From: Schlesneria sp.
GTDB taxonomy: Bacteria > Planctomycetota > Planctomycetia > Planctomycetales > Planctomycetaceae
Assembly: GCA_028291515.1 (NCBI GenBank)
Contig: JAQGHU010000038.1
Coordinates: 1-61,768, forward strand
DNA: 61,768 bases
Direction of reading: 5' to 3'
Below are positions 27,908 through 36,457 of the stretch, piece after piece. Numbering within the stretch: the stretch's first letter is position 1; each line of letters starts with the position of its first letter. The notes below the pieces were generated by a model, which was not told the DNA's origin, made no database searches, and saw nothing but the letters and a program-made list of their open reading frames with translations. The position numbers and the translations under genes were made by a program.

Positions 27908-28606
27908 TTACTTCGTGATCGCGCGGACCTTGATGTTCCGAAATGACACTAAGTTTCCGTGATCCTGCAGGCAGATGAAGCCTTTCGTCGCTTTGCCGAA
28001 GCCTTCCATTTTGGCGAACTTGCTCTTGGCGACTCGCTCGTTCCAGTCGTCGCTGCCGATGACGTATTCGCAGTATTTTTCGCCGTTCATGAACTGTTCG
28101 CACTTTTCGGGGGCGATCACGATTCGCAGCGTATTCCACTCGCCCGGTGGCTTTGTGGTGTCCTTGTCGGAGCTATAGAGTTGATAGAGCCAGCCCGACT
28201 TTTGAGGATCGTGGCCGTCTTTGTTGTCCTGGATCTGCACTTCAGGACCGGTCAGGTAAGGCGCGCCGCCCGTTTCCTTAACGCGGTACATCAGGCCGCT
28301 GTTGCCACCCTTCGAGATGTTGTAGTCGACGGTGAATTCGAAGTTGTCGTACTCATCGACCGCGACGATATCCCCCGCGTCCTTCCCGGATCGGACCAGT
28401 GCTCCGTCTTCGACTTTCCAACCGGCGCTGATCGAATCCTTTTTGAAGTTCCGCCAGCCCGCTGTTGTTTTGCCGTCGAACAGCAGTTTCCAGCCGGCCG
28501 CTTTTTCGGCGTCCGTCAAAGTATTGGGAGCGGCATCTTCGGCGAATGCGGCCGTCGAGACGAGCATCAGGCCAAGCGTGGCCCACAGACGAATTTGGCA
28601 ATTCAT
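27908..28606 (-). CDS. Secreted DUF1080 (3-keto-disaccharide hydrolase-type) protein
   Basis: From the ATG at 28606 the protein is 232 residues with a signal peptide (MNCQIRLWATLGLMLVSTAAFA, cleavage before EDAAP). The DUF1080 beta-sandwich follows: GWKLLFDGKTTAGWRNFKK at the start, GGNSGLMYRV, GPEVQIQDN, and at the end GFICLQDHGNLVSFRNIKVR. All are strong signatures. The fold resembles concanavalin-type lectins, and some members hydrolyse 3-keto-disaccharides made by Gfo/Idh/MocA oxidoreductases. A Gfo/Idh/MocA gene lies just upstream on the same strand, so a joint role in sugar degradation is likely. The pair is separated by a palindromic repeat. Confidence 0.93.
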   Translation of the reverse strand: MNCQIRLWATLGLMLVSTAAFAEDAAPNTLTDAEKAAGWKLLFDGKTTAGWRNFKKDSISAGWKVEDGALVRSGKDAGDIVAVDEYDNFEFTVDYNISKGGNSGLMYRVKETGGAPYLTGPEVQIQDNKDGHDPQKSGWLYQLYSSDKDTTKPPGEWNTLRIVIAPEKCEQFMNGEKYCEYVIGSDDWNERVAKSKFAKMEGFGKATKGFICLQDHGNLVSFRNIKVRAITK

Positions 28607-28745
28607 GTTGAAATCCAAGGGTGATAGGTTGAGAGATGTGGTGACCGGCACAATGCGGCGCGACCGGCTTGTGTTCGATAGTAACAATCCCAGCGGGAAA
28701 GCCGCCATCGTCAGTAGGTCGCTTTCGACAGTTCGCCGATTCCGC

Positions 28746-28881
28746 CGTCATTCCCGCGCAGGCGGGAATCCAGTGAGTCATCAAGACGGCGTCGATGCGA
28801 GAACCTTCGAATGTTGTTCAATTCCAGCGTCGTGGTCCCTCGGTCCAAAAGAACTGGATTCCCGCCTGCGCGGGAATGACG
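28746..28881. repeat. 29-base inverted repeat (family RE) between the Gfo/Idh/MocA and DUF1080 genes
   Basis: CGTCATTCCCGCGCAGGCGG then GAATCCAGT at 28746-28774 is repeated exactly in reverse complement at 28853-28881. Each arm also has its own hairpin (TTCCCGC...GCGGGAA). This is a REP-like sequence seen in many unrelated bacterial genomes. Roughly 80 bases of ordinary sequence lie between the arms. Confidence 0.75.
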
Positions 28882-28899
28882 AGAGGGATACGACATTCT

Positions 28900-30186
28900 T
28901 CAGACGACCAGTTCCCAACCTGCCCGGTACTCGCGACCCCAGAGTGCTTCGGCATCTTTGTCGCCGATGATCTTTTTGGTCTGCGGATCGAATTTCAGCA
29001 TGCGGCCCAGCTTGTACGAGATGTTGCCCAGATGACACAGCAGCGTACTCTTCTGGCCTTCTTCGATTTCGGAATTGGGGGTGGCCCCCGTCCGGACGCA
29101 GTCGAGGAAGTTGTTGATATGCTCGTGTTCGCCACCCGTTCCCGTCCCCTTGCCCGTCTCTTCGCCCTTCAAATTGTAGATCTTGTAACCGGGATCGATG
29201 ATATGTAGCTGTCCTTCCTTGCCGTAGAAGATCACCATGCTGTGCTTCTCTTCGCGACGAGGCTGGCAACTGCTGACTTCCCAACTGCAACCTTTATCGC
29301 CGAAGTTAAAGACGGCAGTGCCGGTGTCGGGAGTCTCTTGATCATCTTTGAAGGCGTACCGACCACCCAGGAAGCTGACTTGAGTCGGGTGGTCGACACC
29401 CAATCCCCAGCGGGCGACGTCCAGCGAGTGAATCCCATTGTTCGTCAATTCACCTCCGGCCCAGTGCCATCGCCAATGCCAGTTATAATGGACTAAATTG
29501 TCGACATACGGACGTTCGGGTGCTGGCCCCTGCCACATGTTGTAGTCGAGTGTTGTCGGAACGGGGACTTGTTTTCCGATACCAATAGACGGACGCTGAT
29601 TGTCATACCAGCAACGGGCGTACATCACCTCGCCAATCGCCCCTTCTTTCAGCTTGTCGATGGCTTCGCGAATCCCGGGCCAGGTACGACGCTGATTGCC
29701 CATCTGCACAATTCGCTTGTACTTGCGAGCCGCCTCGACGATCAGTTCTCCTTCGCGAGCATTGTGACTGCCTGGCTTTTCAACGTAGACATGCTTCTGC
29801 GCCGCACAGGCCAGAATTGTCGCCGGGGCATGCCAGTGGTTGGCGGTCGCGATGAAGACCACATCCAGCTTTGGATCATCGAGCATCCGGCGAAAATCGG
29901 TGATTCCTTGAGCTTTCGCTCCCTTGTCAGTCACGGTTTTCATCGCCAGATCAAGCCGCTTCTGGTCCACGTCACAGACGTAGTTGAGCTTGATTCCTTT
30001 CGAATTCAGGATCGCATTGGCATGAGCCATCCCGCGCCCGGTTCCAATGATTCCTGCCGTCAGATCCTGGCTGGGGCTTTCCTGGGCCGAGACATTGTTG
30101 AACATCGCGGGAGCGAGTGACGCTGCCGCGGCCAGTGTTGTGGATTGCAGAAACTGGCGACGATCGAATGAAGTCTTAGGAGCCAT
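28900..30186 (-). CDS. Gfo/Idh/MocA family oxidoreductase, Tat-exported
   Basis: A 428-residue protein with a twin-arginine signal (FDRRQFLQSTTLAAAASLAP, about 6-25). The Rossmann domain contains GIIGTGRGMAHANAI, and the EKP motif appears as VYVEKPGSHNAREG near 140. Later come HWRWHWAGGELTNNGIHSLD and the terminal TGGEHEHINNFLDCVRTG. This is the larger planctomycete subfamily, often encoded beside DUF1080 genes, as here. It probably oxidises or rearranges an exported sugar or glycoside with a tightly bound cofactor; the substrate is unknown. Its short paralogue-like relation to the gene at 14690 is clear from the shared motifs. Confidence 0.94.
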   Translation of the reverse strand: MAPKTSFDRRQFLQSTTLAAAASLAPAMFNNVSAQESPSQDLTAGIIGTGRGMAHANAILNSKGIKLNYVCDVDQKRLDLAMKTVTDKGAKAQGITDFRRMLDDPKLDVVFIATANHWHAPATILACAAQKHVYVEKPGSHNAREGELIVEAARKYKRIVQMGNQRRTWPGIREAIDKLKEGAIGEVMYARCWYDNQRPSIGIGKQVPVPTTLDYNMWQGPAPERPYVDNLVHYNWHWRWHWAGGELTNNGIHSLDVARWGLGVDHPTQVSFLGGRYAFKDDQETPDTGTAVFNFGDKGCSWEVSSCQPRREEKHSMVIFYGKEGQLHIIDPGYKIYNLKGEETGKGTGTGGEHEHINNFLDCVRTGATPNSEIEEGQKSTLLCHLGNISYKLGRMLKFDPQTKKIIGDKDAEALWGREYRAGWELVV

Positions 30187-30520
30187 GGCGAATCCTATGG
30201 AGGAGAATCTCGGGAAAGGTCACTCGCGAACTTTTGCAGAGAAATAGCCTATCAACAACGCATCAAAAACCAACTGGGTGAGGGCAAACTGGGGGCTGAG
30301 GGACAAGGGACGGACAGTGCATGACACAACTGACGCCGAACGTGAGTGAGGGGACATTGCAAATTGCGAATTGCAAAATGCAAATTTTAAATTGGAAGAC
30401 GGAAGCGGGAGACGTCCTCTCGGATGCATGACAGAACCTTCTCTCCGCGTTTTCACTGGTAGCGCATGACACAACCGACGGAACCTCGGCGTGGGTGATC
30501 GCTCGGACGGAACTCTTCTG

Positions 30521-30603
30521 GAAGGGCGAGGCTTTTCCGAGCCCTGATTGAGGTTGGACTCGGCACGTAGATCGCGGCTCAGCAGGAGCTTCGCCCTCCC
30601 AAA
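30521..30603. repeat. Degenerate copy of inverted repeat family RD
   Basis: GAAGGGCGAGGCTTTTCCGA opens it and CAGGAGCTTCGCCCTCCC closes it. The ends are imperfect inverted copies of each other and resemble the perfect 34-base arms at 37501-37586. Confidence 0.55.
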
Positions 30604-30700
30604 TTTGGGCCAGGGACGTTCTGCGGATGTTGCATGACACAACTGACACAACCTTTTGATCGGGCTTCCCTGATCGCGCATGACAGAACCTCCGGATTCT

Positions 30701-30790
30701 CGTAGCCAAGGTCGCCAAAACCTTGGGCGAATGTCGCTGGACATCGTTCGCACATCGACTTTGCCCAATCTCTTGGCGAGATTGGCTACG
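30701..30790. repeat. MITE-like 90-base element (family RG), copy 1
   Basis: The ends CGTAGCCAA and TTGGCTACG are perfect nine-base terminal inverted repeats. Inside are two hairpins: AAGG(TCGCCAAAA)CCTT and CCAATCTC-TTGGC-GAGATTGG. The unit recurs at 30916-31004. It carries no coding sequence. Confidence 0.7.
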
Positions 30791-30915
30791 GGAAATCGAG
30801 ACAGCGCATGACACAACTGACGGCGGACTTGAAGGAGGGGACATTGCAAATTGCGAATTGCAAAATGCAAATTTCAAATTGGAAGACGAGAGAATGCATG
30901 ACACAACCTGTTTCT

Positions 30916-31004
30916 CGTAGCCAAGGTCGCCCAGACCTCGGGCGATTGTCGTTGATTTGTTGGCACATCGACTTCCGCCCAATCTCTTGGCGAGATTGGC
31001 TACG
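30916..31004. repeat. MITE-like element (family RG), copy 2
   Basis: This is about 89 bases long with the same terminal CGTAGCCAA/TTGGCTACG repeats and the same CCAATCTC-TTGGC-GAGATTGG hairpin as the copy at 30701. The middle has diverged (ATTGTCGTTGATTTGTTGGC). Confidence 0.7.
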
Positions 31005-31167
31005 TAGAACGAGATTGGCCACCGGACCCTCGAACCTTACGAAATGGCAGAATTTGTCAGTCCATGGCAGGGTTTTGGGGGTGTCTGCGATTTGTCAGGC
31101 AGATGTCTAGGCAGATTTTGAGAATGACGGGTGTGGAACTGACACATTGATTTGCCTCCTACGAAAA

Positions 31168-31217
31168 ACGGCCACACGTGTTGGCCGCTTAATTCAGGGG
31201 TCAACAGGTGTGGCCGT
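31168..31217. repeat. 16-base inverted repeat (ACGGCCACACGTGTTG)
   Basis: ACGGCCACACGTGTTG at 31168-31183 and CAACAGGTGTGGCCGT at 31202-31217 are inverted copies with one mismatch, 18 bases apart. Could be a hairpin or the remnant of a mobile-element end. Confidence 0.55.
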
Positions 31218-31561
31218 TGGTTACGGTCCACGAAATATCGGGTTTCTCTCCCTGGTGCGTTATGCCATTCCTTCGTGCGCGACGCTAGAGGGCCATTGCG
31301 AGATTTTGACACTTTGTTGAGAAAAAGTCGGCAGCCCCACACCGCGACTCACCATCCGAGTGGCAGGCAACTGACAGATTTTGACACCCACGGACAATTT
31401 TAGACAATGGGGGACAAAACGCCCCTGTTTTTGGCAGTTTTCCTCAAAAACGTGGATGTTTTGTGACAGATCGCGATTTCGAATGATACTGTCACTTGCC
31501 GCGGAGTCAGGCGATCAGCATTCACAACACAGTGTTGTCATAAAGACGAAGGGTCGAGCTA

Positions 31562-32527
31562 ATGAATCGCGCGCTCGTAATATTCGGATTCGTTGTGCAC
31601 CTATTGCTTACCGCTTGTCAGGCCGAGACGACATTGCGCCCGGCTAAGACCATCGATGTTGGCGGTGTCGTCCGTGGTAGCGTGGTGCTTGGTAAATCGG
31701 ACGAAAGCAGATTGGTTTGTTGTACCGCCCGGGACGGCAGGACGAAGCTGTCAGAGTGGCCGGTTGGAAAAAGTGAACCACCGGCAGTGAAGTATGAAGA
31801 TGAAGTGCAACACATCTCGTTTGATGCTTCAGAGACAACGGGAGTTCTGGTGTCACTGAAGCATGGAATCACGCTTGTTGATATGAAGACGTGGAAGCGG
31901 ATCGCACGGTACGATGATCATGATGTCACCGTCGTGTGCGTCGATGCCAAGTCGGACACGGTTCTGGTGGCTTATGAGTCCACAAAGGTTGGCAAGCTAG
32001 ACGTTGAAACGGGTGAGATTCAGCAACTCTCGAATTGCATTCCCCCGACACCAGTTCGAGGGATGAAATTCTCTGACGATGGAAGCCGTCTGGTTATTGG
32101 ATGTGAACGAGGCGCAGTTGTGTCCTACAACTTGAAAGACCGATCACAGGTGCTCGTGTCAAAGGAGCGATCAAACGAATGGACCGACGACGTGTACTGT
32201 TTCTCGAACCTTGAATCGTCCGATCACCTCATATGGGCTCGGTTCGGCGGTGCAGTTTATGCCAAACATGTCGCGACTGAGGAGCCACGAATGATGGCGG
32301 AGAAAGCCGGCTTTTCTCACGCGATGGTGCAAGTGCCACAACTGAAAGCCGTCGCCGTTTCCGGCGGCCATGATATCAGGATTCTGCAAAGTGATACGGG
32401 AAAGCAGCTGGCGAACTGCGAAGGTGACGGCTCGATGATGTGGTCGCTTGCAATCGCAGGTTCACAGCTATTTGGCGGAACCTGGAGGGGCAATCTGCTG
32501 GTGTGGAATCTTGAAGACCTAAAGTGA
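31562..32527 (+). CDS. WD40-like beta-propeller lipoprotein
   Basis: A 321-residue protein. The N-terminus MNRALVIFGFVVHLLLTACQ ends in an LLTAC lipobox, placing lipidation at Cys19. The rest repeats propeller-like units, for example GMKFSDDGSRLVIGCERGAV near 180 and the closing LFGGTWRGNLLVWNLEDLK, which resembles a WD blade. Such proteins are binding scaffolds. The base composition falls in and after this gene compared with its neighbours. It is followed after about 70 bases by a gene on the same strand and may be co-transcribed. Ligand unknown. Confidence 0.8.
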   Translation: MNRALVIFGFVVHLLLTACQAETTLRPAKTIDVGGVVRGSVVLGKSDESRLVCCTARDGRTKLSEWPVGKSEPPAVKYEDEVQHISFDASETTGVLVSLKHGITLVDMKTWKRIARYDDHDVTVVCVDAKSDTVLVAYESTKVGKLDVETGEIQQLSNCIPPTPVRGMKFSDDGSRLVIGCERGAVVSYNLKDRSQVLVSKERSNEWTDDVYCFSNLESSDHLIWARFGGAVYAKHVATEEPRMMAEKAGFSHAMVQVPQLKAVAVSGGHDIRILQSDTGKQLANCEGDGSMMWSLAIAGSQLFGGTWRGNLLVWNLEDLK

Positions 32528-32597
32528 AGTGCCAGCAATGTGAAATCAGAGTTGTTTGCGTTCGCAAAACCAAAGCAGACTGATCCAGGAGTTTCCA

Positions 32598-34259
32598 ATG
32601 TTACAGGCTAAGGAATTCGCCATTGATGCAGTGATCGGCAGTTTCTTTTGCATTGACTGCGCGCTGGCCGATGGACAATTGACCGTTACCGAGCAATTGA
32701 TTCAACAAGAGGTTTTACCGCAGCGCTCGACGAGGTACCCGCTAATGCGTCGCGACGAATCTCTTAGCAGAAAGCGTGTTTCATTCTCAATTATCTTAGC
32801 AGCGCTCCTCTGTGGGGTGGGAGTATGCCATGGCCAGCAGTCTATCGCGCAGCACTTCCGAAGTGAGCACTCCATGCTTGCGGAAGAATTTGAATCGCAT
32901 CTTACCCAGTTGGCTCGCGAGTGCTTAAGCAAGAACCTGCTGGGTGTTGCAGAAGTTGTCCAACGACAAAATGTTCGCCCTCTATTCATGAAGCCAAGTT
33001 ATAGGCGCATCCGAGCGGCGGTGGCAAAGGAGACCGTAGCTGAAAACGCCTCACCTGAGTCACAGTTAATCGGAAAGATGAGAGCATACGAGAAGGAGTA
33101 TGCGGAAAAACTCTGCACACTCGCAAAACAGCTAACCGCGTCCGGAATGTACAGCTATGGCGCGATCATCTTTCGAGAGGCTCTCAACCACGACCCAGAA
33201 CATAAATCCGCGAGGACAGCGTTGGGGTATGTGGAACGGGATGGCAGGTGGTTGCGACTCTCTGGAGCTTACCTCCATGACCGAGGCAAAAGATGGAGCG
33301 ATCGTTTCGGGTGGGTATCCCAGTCAGACCTATTGCACATAAGCAACGGCGAAATAAAAATACGCGGTCGATGGATCGACGAGAACACCATTTCCGACTC
33401 CACCCGAACCTTCGACGACCCATGGATTATTCGCACGGATCATTTCTGCATCAAAACAGACGCAGCTCTGGATCGAGGCATGGAATTAGGGTTGCTTTTA
33501 GAAGACTGCCGTGAAGTTTTGGATATCCTCCTGGGTGGGGCGCTGACAATTCAACACGGAATGCCTGCGAGCAAAACAATGCGCTCCGAAATCCACTTTA
33601 AGTATAGTATACCATGCATTGTGTATTACTACAGAACGATAGATGAGTATCGATCAAACTCTACATTTAATGTTGGAAATGACAATTACAGCTCTATTTA
33701 CATGCAGTCTTCGCGCATACTGCACTGCTACGCTGCTACTGCAGCTGCTGATGCATATGAAATCGTTCTACACGAGGCAACACGTCAGTTGCTCCATGAA
33801 AATGGAGCTGCAAATCGAATACTCGGCGAGAGATCCAATTATTGGGCGATTGCCGGTGTGGCGTCTTATATGGAATCACTTACGAGTGATGCAGAAATAC
33901 TGGTAGTTGGACAATCAGATCACGCAAGGTTTGCGACAGCAGGCAAGTTAGCCAACTTAGGAGCAACGATTCCAATTCGTAGATTGGTTTCCAAAGGGCG
34001 AGCCGCGTTCAACGAGAGTGAAGCCGCTACTGATCATTACTCTCAGGCCGCAGGGATGGTGCGCTTCTTCTTGGACTATGACGAAGGGCGCTACCGTGAG
34101 CAATTTGCGACGCACGTATTACAAATATGTAATAGTACGTCCGCGCAAGGCACCGATGTTGCCACACTAGACGTTTTGACAGGAAAGAGCTACGAATTAC
34201 TGCACGTGGAGTATGAGGATAGCTTTGCCAAAGGCAACGCTGGTCCACAACGGCACTAG
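32598..34259 (+). CDS. DUF1570-like protein with a degenerate zinc-peptidase motif
   Basis: From the ATG at 32598 (AGGAG at good spacing) the protein is 553 residues. The ATG at 32745 is an alternative that would begin directly at a signal peptide (RVSFSIILAALLCGVGVCHG); with the longer start that segment is an internal helix preceded by about 49 residues with an ADGQLTVTEQ stretch. The middle contains a TPR-like YSYGAIIFREALNHDPE and DPWIIRTDHFCIKTD, the typical start of DUF1570. The peptidase-like motif is HEATRQLLHENG at about 392-403, where the second zinc-binding His of HExxH is Arg, so catalysis is doubtful. The gene is noticeably A+T-richer than its surroundings. Confidence 0.7.
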   Translation: MLQAKEFAIDAVIGSFFCIDCALADGQLTVTEQLIQQEVLPQRSTRYPLMRRDESLSRKRVSFSIILAALLCGVGVCHGQQSIAQHFRSEHSMLAEEFESHLTQLARECLSKNLLGVAEVVQRQNVRPLFMKPSYRRIRAAVAKETVAENASPESQLIGKMRAYEKEYAEKLCTLAKQLTASGMYSYGAIIFREALNHDPEHKSARTALGYVERDGRWLRLSGAYLHDRGKRWSDRFGWVSQSDLLHISNGEIKIRGRWIDENTISDSTRTFDDPWIIRTDHFCIKTDAALDRGMELGLLLEDCREVLDILLGGALTIQHGMPASKTMRSEIHFKYSIPCIVYYYRTIDEYRSNSTFNVGNDNYSSIYMQSSRILHCYAATAAADAYEIVLHEATRQLLHENGAANRILGERSNYWAIAGVASYMESLTSDAEILVVGQSDHARFATAGKLANLGATIPIRRLVSKGRAAFNESEAATDHYSQAAGMVRFFLDYDEGRYREQFATHVLQICNSTSAQGTDVATLDVLTGKSYELLHVEYEDSFAKGNAGPQRH

Positions 34260-34865
34260 TGCCTGACCCGGTTGTGAAATTCAATCATCTTGGGCACCGC
34301 CCGTCGCGGTCTGATTGACGCGCAACAAAATGGAAAGAGGGGGAGCGTCGCCGAGCCACTAGAAGAGATGATGACGCCTGAAAGCGACAATTCAGCTGAC
34401 GGACGACGTAGTGTTTGCCTGTGGACTACTACTTGCGACTGGGTGGCTGGGTCGAGCGCTTCGCTCGGCCCCAGTGGGTGCGGCAGCGATGTCGTTCCCG
34501 AATCGACTGTGGGAGACGGAGCGTTGAACGCTGTCGCCCCGCCACTAGATTGGAAGTGGTCGAACGCCGCGTGGTATGGCGACGTCTCTCAAATGCCGCT
34601 TGCTGGTAATCCCGTTCGTGCAGATTGGTTGTGCAAATCGGCTTGTTCGCACATCACTGGGGCTTCCATTGGTCGACCCCGGCCGCCCCGTCTCCCGAAT
34701 GGCGCCTAAAGTCCGAACCAGGAGTGGTCTATCGCGGTTTTAAGTACACCACGAAGGGCAAGTTTCGTCCAGCTGTTTCCCTGCTGCTGATGTGCGATTG
34801 ATTTGACGCGCATCCAGGAGGTTTGTTACCGCACCGGATTTCGCGATGCTCCAACCCCTGCCGCA
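34260..34865. other. Intergenic region, possibly decayed
   Basis: About 600 bases without a supported gene. A plus-strand frame at 34290-34709 has no ribosome binding site and an atypical composition. A short hydrophobic frame (VVFACGLLLATGWLGRALRS, near 34410) runs into stops on both sides. This could be a remnant of a lost gene, but I recognise nothing. Confidence 0.35.
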
Positions 34866-35396
34866 TTACTCATCTGCCCAGATTGTACACTGAGGCAGCC
34901 TCTCCTGCAGTTTTTTTCTCGCCTCCTGGGTCGTCGGGGTGAATCTAATCGAGAGGAAGGTGAGATTCGACAAGCCACTAAGGTGTTCCAGACCGCTGTC
35001 GCTAACTTGAGTAGCATCTAGTTCAAGCTGCTTCAGACGTCGAAGTGTCGAAATAGACTTGAGACCTTCGTCATCAATTTCTGCGTAATTCAGGTTAAGC
35101 GTCTCAAGGTTGCTGAGCGCATCGATATCGTTAACCAACTCCGGCGTGATGACTTTCCATTCCAGTTCGACGCGTGAGATCGTTTTCATCATTGGCGTGA
35201 AGTATTGAACGTACTGCGACAGCCAGGTTGGGCCACGGAATTGAAGCGTCGCGATGCCGCCCATGGCTTCTATCTTGCGAGCAATATCGCGTTCGCGGTT
35301 GTACGAAGCGCAGATAAGAATGAAGCAATACATTAGGGTGAAGAGTACACCGCCAATCAGAAGCCCTACGGTATTTTTCCGGAAGCATTGCATCAT
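34866..35396 (-). CDS. Membrane-anchored leucine-rich-repeat protein
   Basis: A 176-residue protein. A basic start (MMQCFRKN) and a hydrophobic helix (TVGLLIGGVLFTLMYCFILI, about 9-28) anchor it, and the remainder is exported. Leucine-rich repeats follow: LSNLETLNLNYAEIDDEGLK, RRLKQLELDATQVSDSGLEH and LSNLTFLSI, about three units of 23-24 residues, with the N/T at the expected place. Planctomycetes carry many such small LRR proteins, thought to be protein-binding. It is followed downstream by a degenerate stretch. Base composition is similar to the adjacent A+T-rich genes. Confidence 0.82.
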   Translation of the reverse strand: MMQCFRKNTVGLLIGGVLFTLMYCFILICASYNRERDIARKIEAMGGIATLQFRGPTWLSQYVQYFTPMMKTISRVELEWKVITPELVNDIDALSNLETLNLNYAEIDDEGLKSISTLRRLKQLELDATQVSDSGLEHLSGLSNLTFLSIRFTPTTQEARKKLQERLPQCTIWADE

Positions 35397-35468
35397 GGAG
35401 GTTTGTCACGAAAACGACGGTTTTGACCAAATTTGTCGCGGATGGAAGAAGGTGTGCATGGGTGCGAG

Positions 35469-36032
35469 TCACTCCGTATCGTTGAGGCTCTTGCTGGCCG
35501 TTTCTCGGAACGTGCGTATTTCGGATTGTGAAGGAGCGGCGATTTTCCCATTCGCGGCACCGTAGCCCCAATCCCGTTCGTCAGCAGGTCGATATTCAAC
35601 ATTCTCTTTGAGGAAGGTATCGTACTTGACGTCTTTCATGATCGCCTGGGCATGTTCTGCTCGATAGGGCATGGCGACGAACCACATTTCGCTGATTTTT
35701 GCCGCGGCAATGATCTGGTCCCGCTGCGCCTGTGTCGCCAGAACCACAGCTTCAATTCGATTCTCGCGGACCTCTGCCTGAACTAGCAAACAATCTGTGG
35801 CCAAGCCAATGACTCGATGCCTGCTGTCAGAAATCACGGTCACACCAAGAGTCACTCTCTCACCCACCTTCCATTCAAAGGGCTGGCTGGACTTGGGTTG
35901 GATAAGAACTTTGACACGGTGTAACTCAATCGCGTCATTTGCGTCGGCAATTTGTGATTGCTGTGCAACTACGGTCTGGCCGCCGAATGCGAGAGTGAAT
36001 AACAGAATCAAAGGTCGCATCGATGGTCTCAT
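35469..36032 (-). CDS. Secreted protein with an RcpC/CpaB-like domain
   Basis: A 187-residue protein with a signal peptide (MRPLILLFTLAFGGQTVVAQ, starting from the internal Met at residue 5 or the first Met). The mature part reads ERVTLGVTVISDSRHRVIGL, then a strand-loop-strand LLVQAEVRENRIEAVVLATQ and QRDQIIAAAKISEMWF, similar to the SAF/RcpC region of the Flp-pilus protein CpaB. The C-terminal 50 residues have no recognisable domain. No other Flp pilus genes are present, so the protein is an orphan; it may be secreted and act elsewhere. Assignment rests on pattern recognition and is moderate. Confidence 0.6.
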   Translation of the reverse strand: MRPSMRPLILLFTLAFGGQTVVAQQSQIADANDAIELHRVKVLIQPKSSQPFEWKVGERVTLGVTVISDSRHRVIGLATDCLLVQAEVRENRIEAVVLATQAQRDQIIAAAKISEMWFVAMPYRAEHAQAIMKDVKYDTFLKENVEYRPADERDWGYGAANGKIAAPSQSEIRTFRETASKSLNDTE

Positions 36033-36310
36033 TGCCTTTGTCCCTTTCGAGCTGCCAAGCAGGTCTTGGCTCGCGAAGTGCGGTCAAACGACACCGCATT
36101 ACGATAGTGAGAACGACCGCGCGGTAGCAATCTCGCCGCTGGCGGGGTGGTCGGGGTCGACCAACGGGATCGCCCAAAATGCGATCGATCAAATTGGATT
36201 TGTCCTCACCCTGTGGTAGGAGGATTCGTAGCACCGAGACGATGTGACGGCCAACCGTCGCGAACTCTGTCGTATGGTACAAACTCGAATTAGGGATATG
36301 CGTGGGACGA

Positions 36311-36409
36311 AAGGACCGGCCCTACAGGCCTTAAAAGATGTCGTAGAGCGCCTGTTCCGGGGCCGAAGGGCCCCGGCTGGGCAAAGTTCCGGCCCCTTGG
36401 GCCTTATGA
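36311..36409 (+). repeat. G+C-rich palindromic repeat family RB, copy 1
   Basis: It contains AAGGACCGGCCCTACAGGCC, a 31-base variable middle, TTCCGGGGCCGAAGGGCCCC and GGCTGGGCAAAGTTCCGGCC, each with internal palindromes (GGGGCC-GAA-GGGCCCC). The same unit is at 41004-41099 (plus) and at 61566-61660 and 61695-61768. Lies just downstream of the nitrilase gene's 3' end. Confidence 0.8.
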
Positions 36410-36457
36410 AAGAGGCCAAAGCATCGCAAAAAGAATGCATCTGAGATGTGTCGATAT

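Larger units (their letters stand above)
30319..30907. repeat. Array of seven GCATGACA(C/G)AAC motifs with a duplicated A+T-rich block
   Basis: GCATGACACAAC or GCATGACAGAAC starts at 30319, 30426, 30464, 30632, 30678, 30806 and 30896, all in one orientation, at irregular spacing. The first and sixth copies are each followed by a similar stretch of about 70 bases containing GGGGACATTGCAAATTGCGA and ATTGCAAAATGCAAATTT (30355-30388 and 30837-30874), so an approximately 85-base segment has been duplicated directly. Confidence 0.75.
30187..31561. other. Repeat-rich intergenic region without a supported gene
   Basis: Almost 1.4 kb filled by several repeat families listed separately: seven GCATGACA motifs, two A+T-rich blocks, two 90-base CGTAGCCAA elements, a degenerate copy of family RD and an inverted repeat at 31168. 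Frames of up to 239 codons run through it on the minus strand, but they consist of repeat translations (VVSC, RFCHA) and are not genes. The last 300 bases hold CAGATTTTGACA-like phrases that could be a decayed transposon end. Confidence 0.6.

Noticed and set aside
30220-30982. Minus-strand frames of 216 and 239 codons
   Set aside because: They consist of translated repeats (VVSC, RFCHA, KICILQFAIC) with no RBS and no protein-like organisation.
28746-31004. Possible CRISPR array
   Set aside because: The repeats are of several kinds, inverted or unequally spaced, and no cas gene is present.
34290-34709. Plus-strand 139-codon frame
   Set aside because: No RBS, unusual composition, no hydrophobic or domain pattern; treated as non-coding or decayed.
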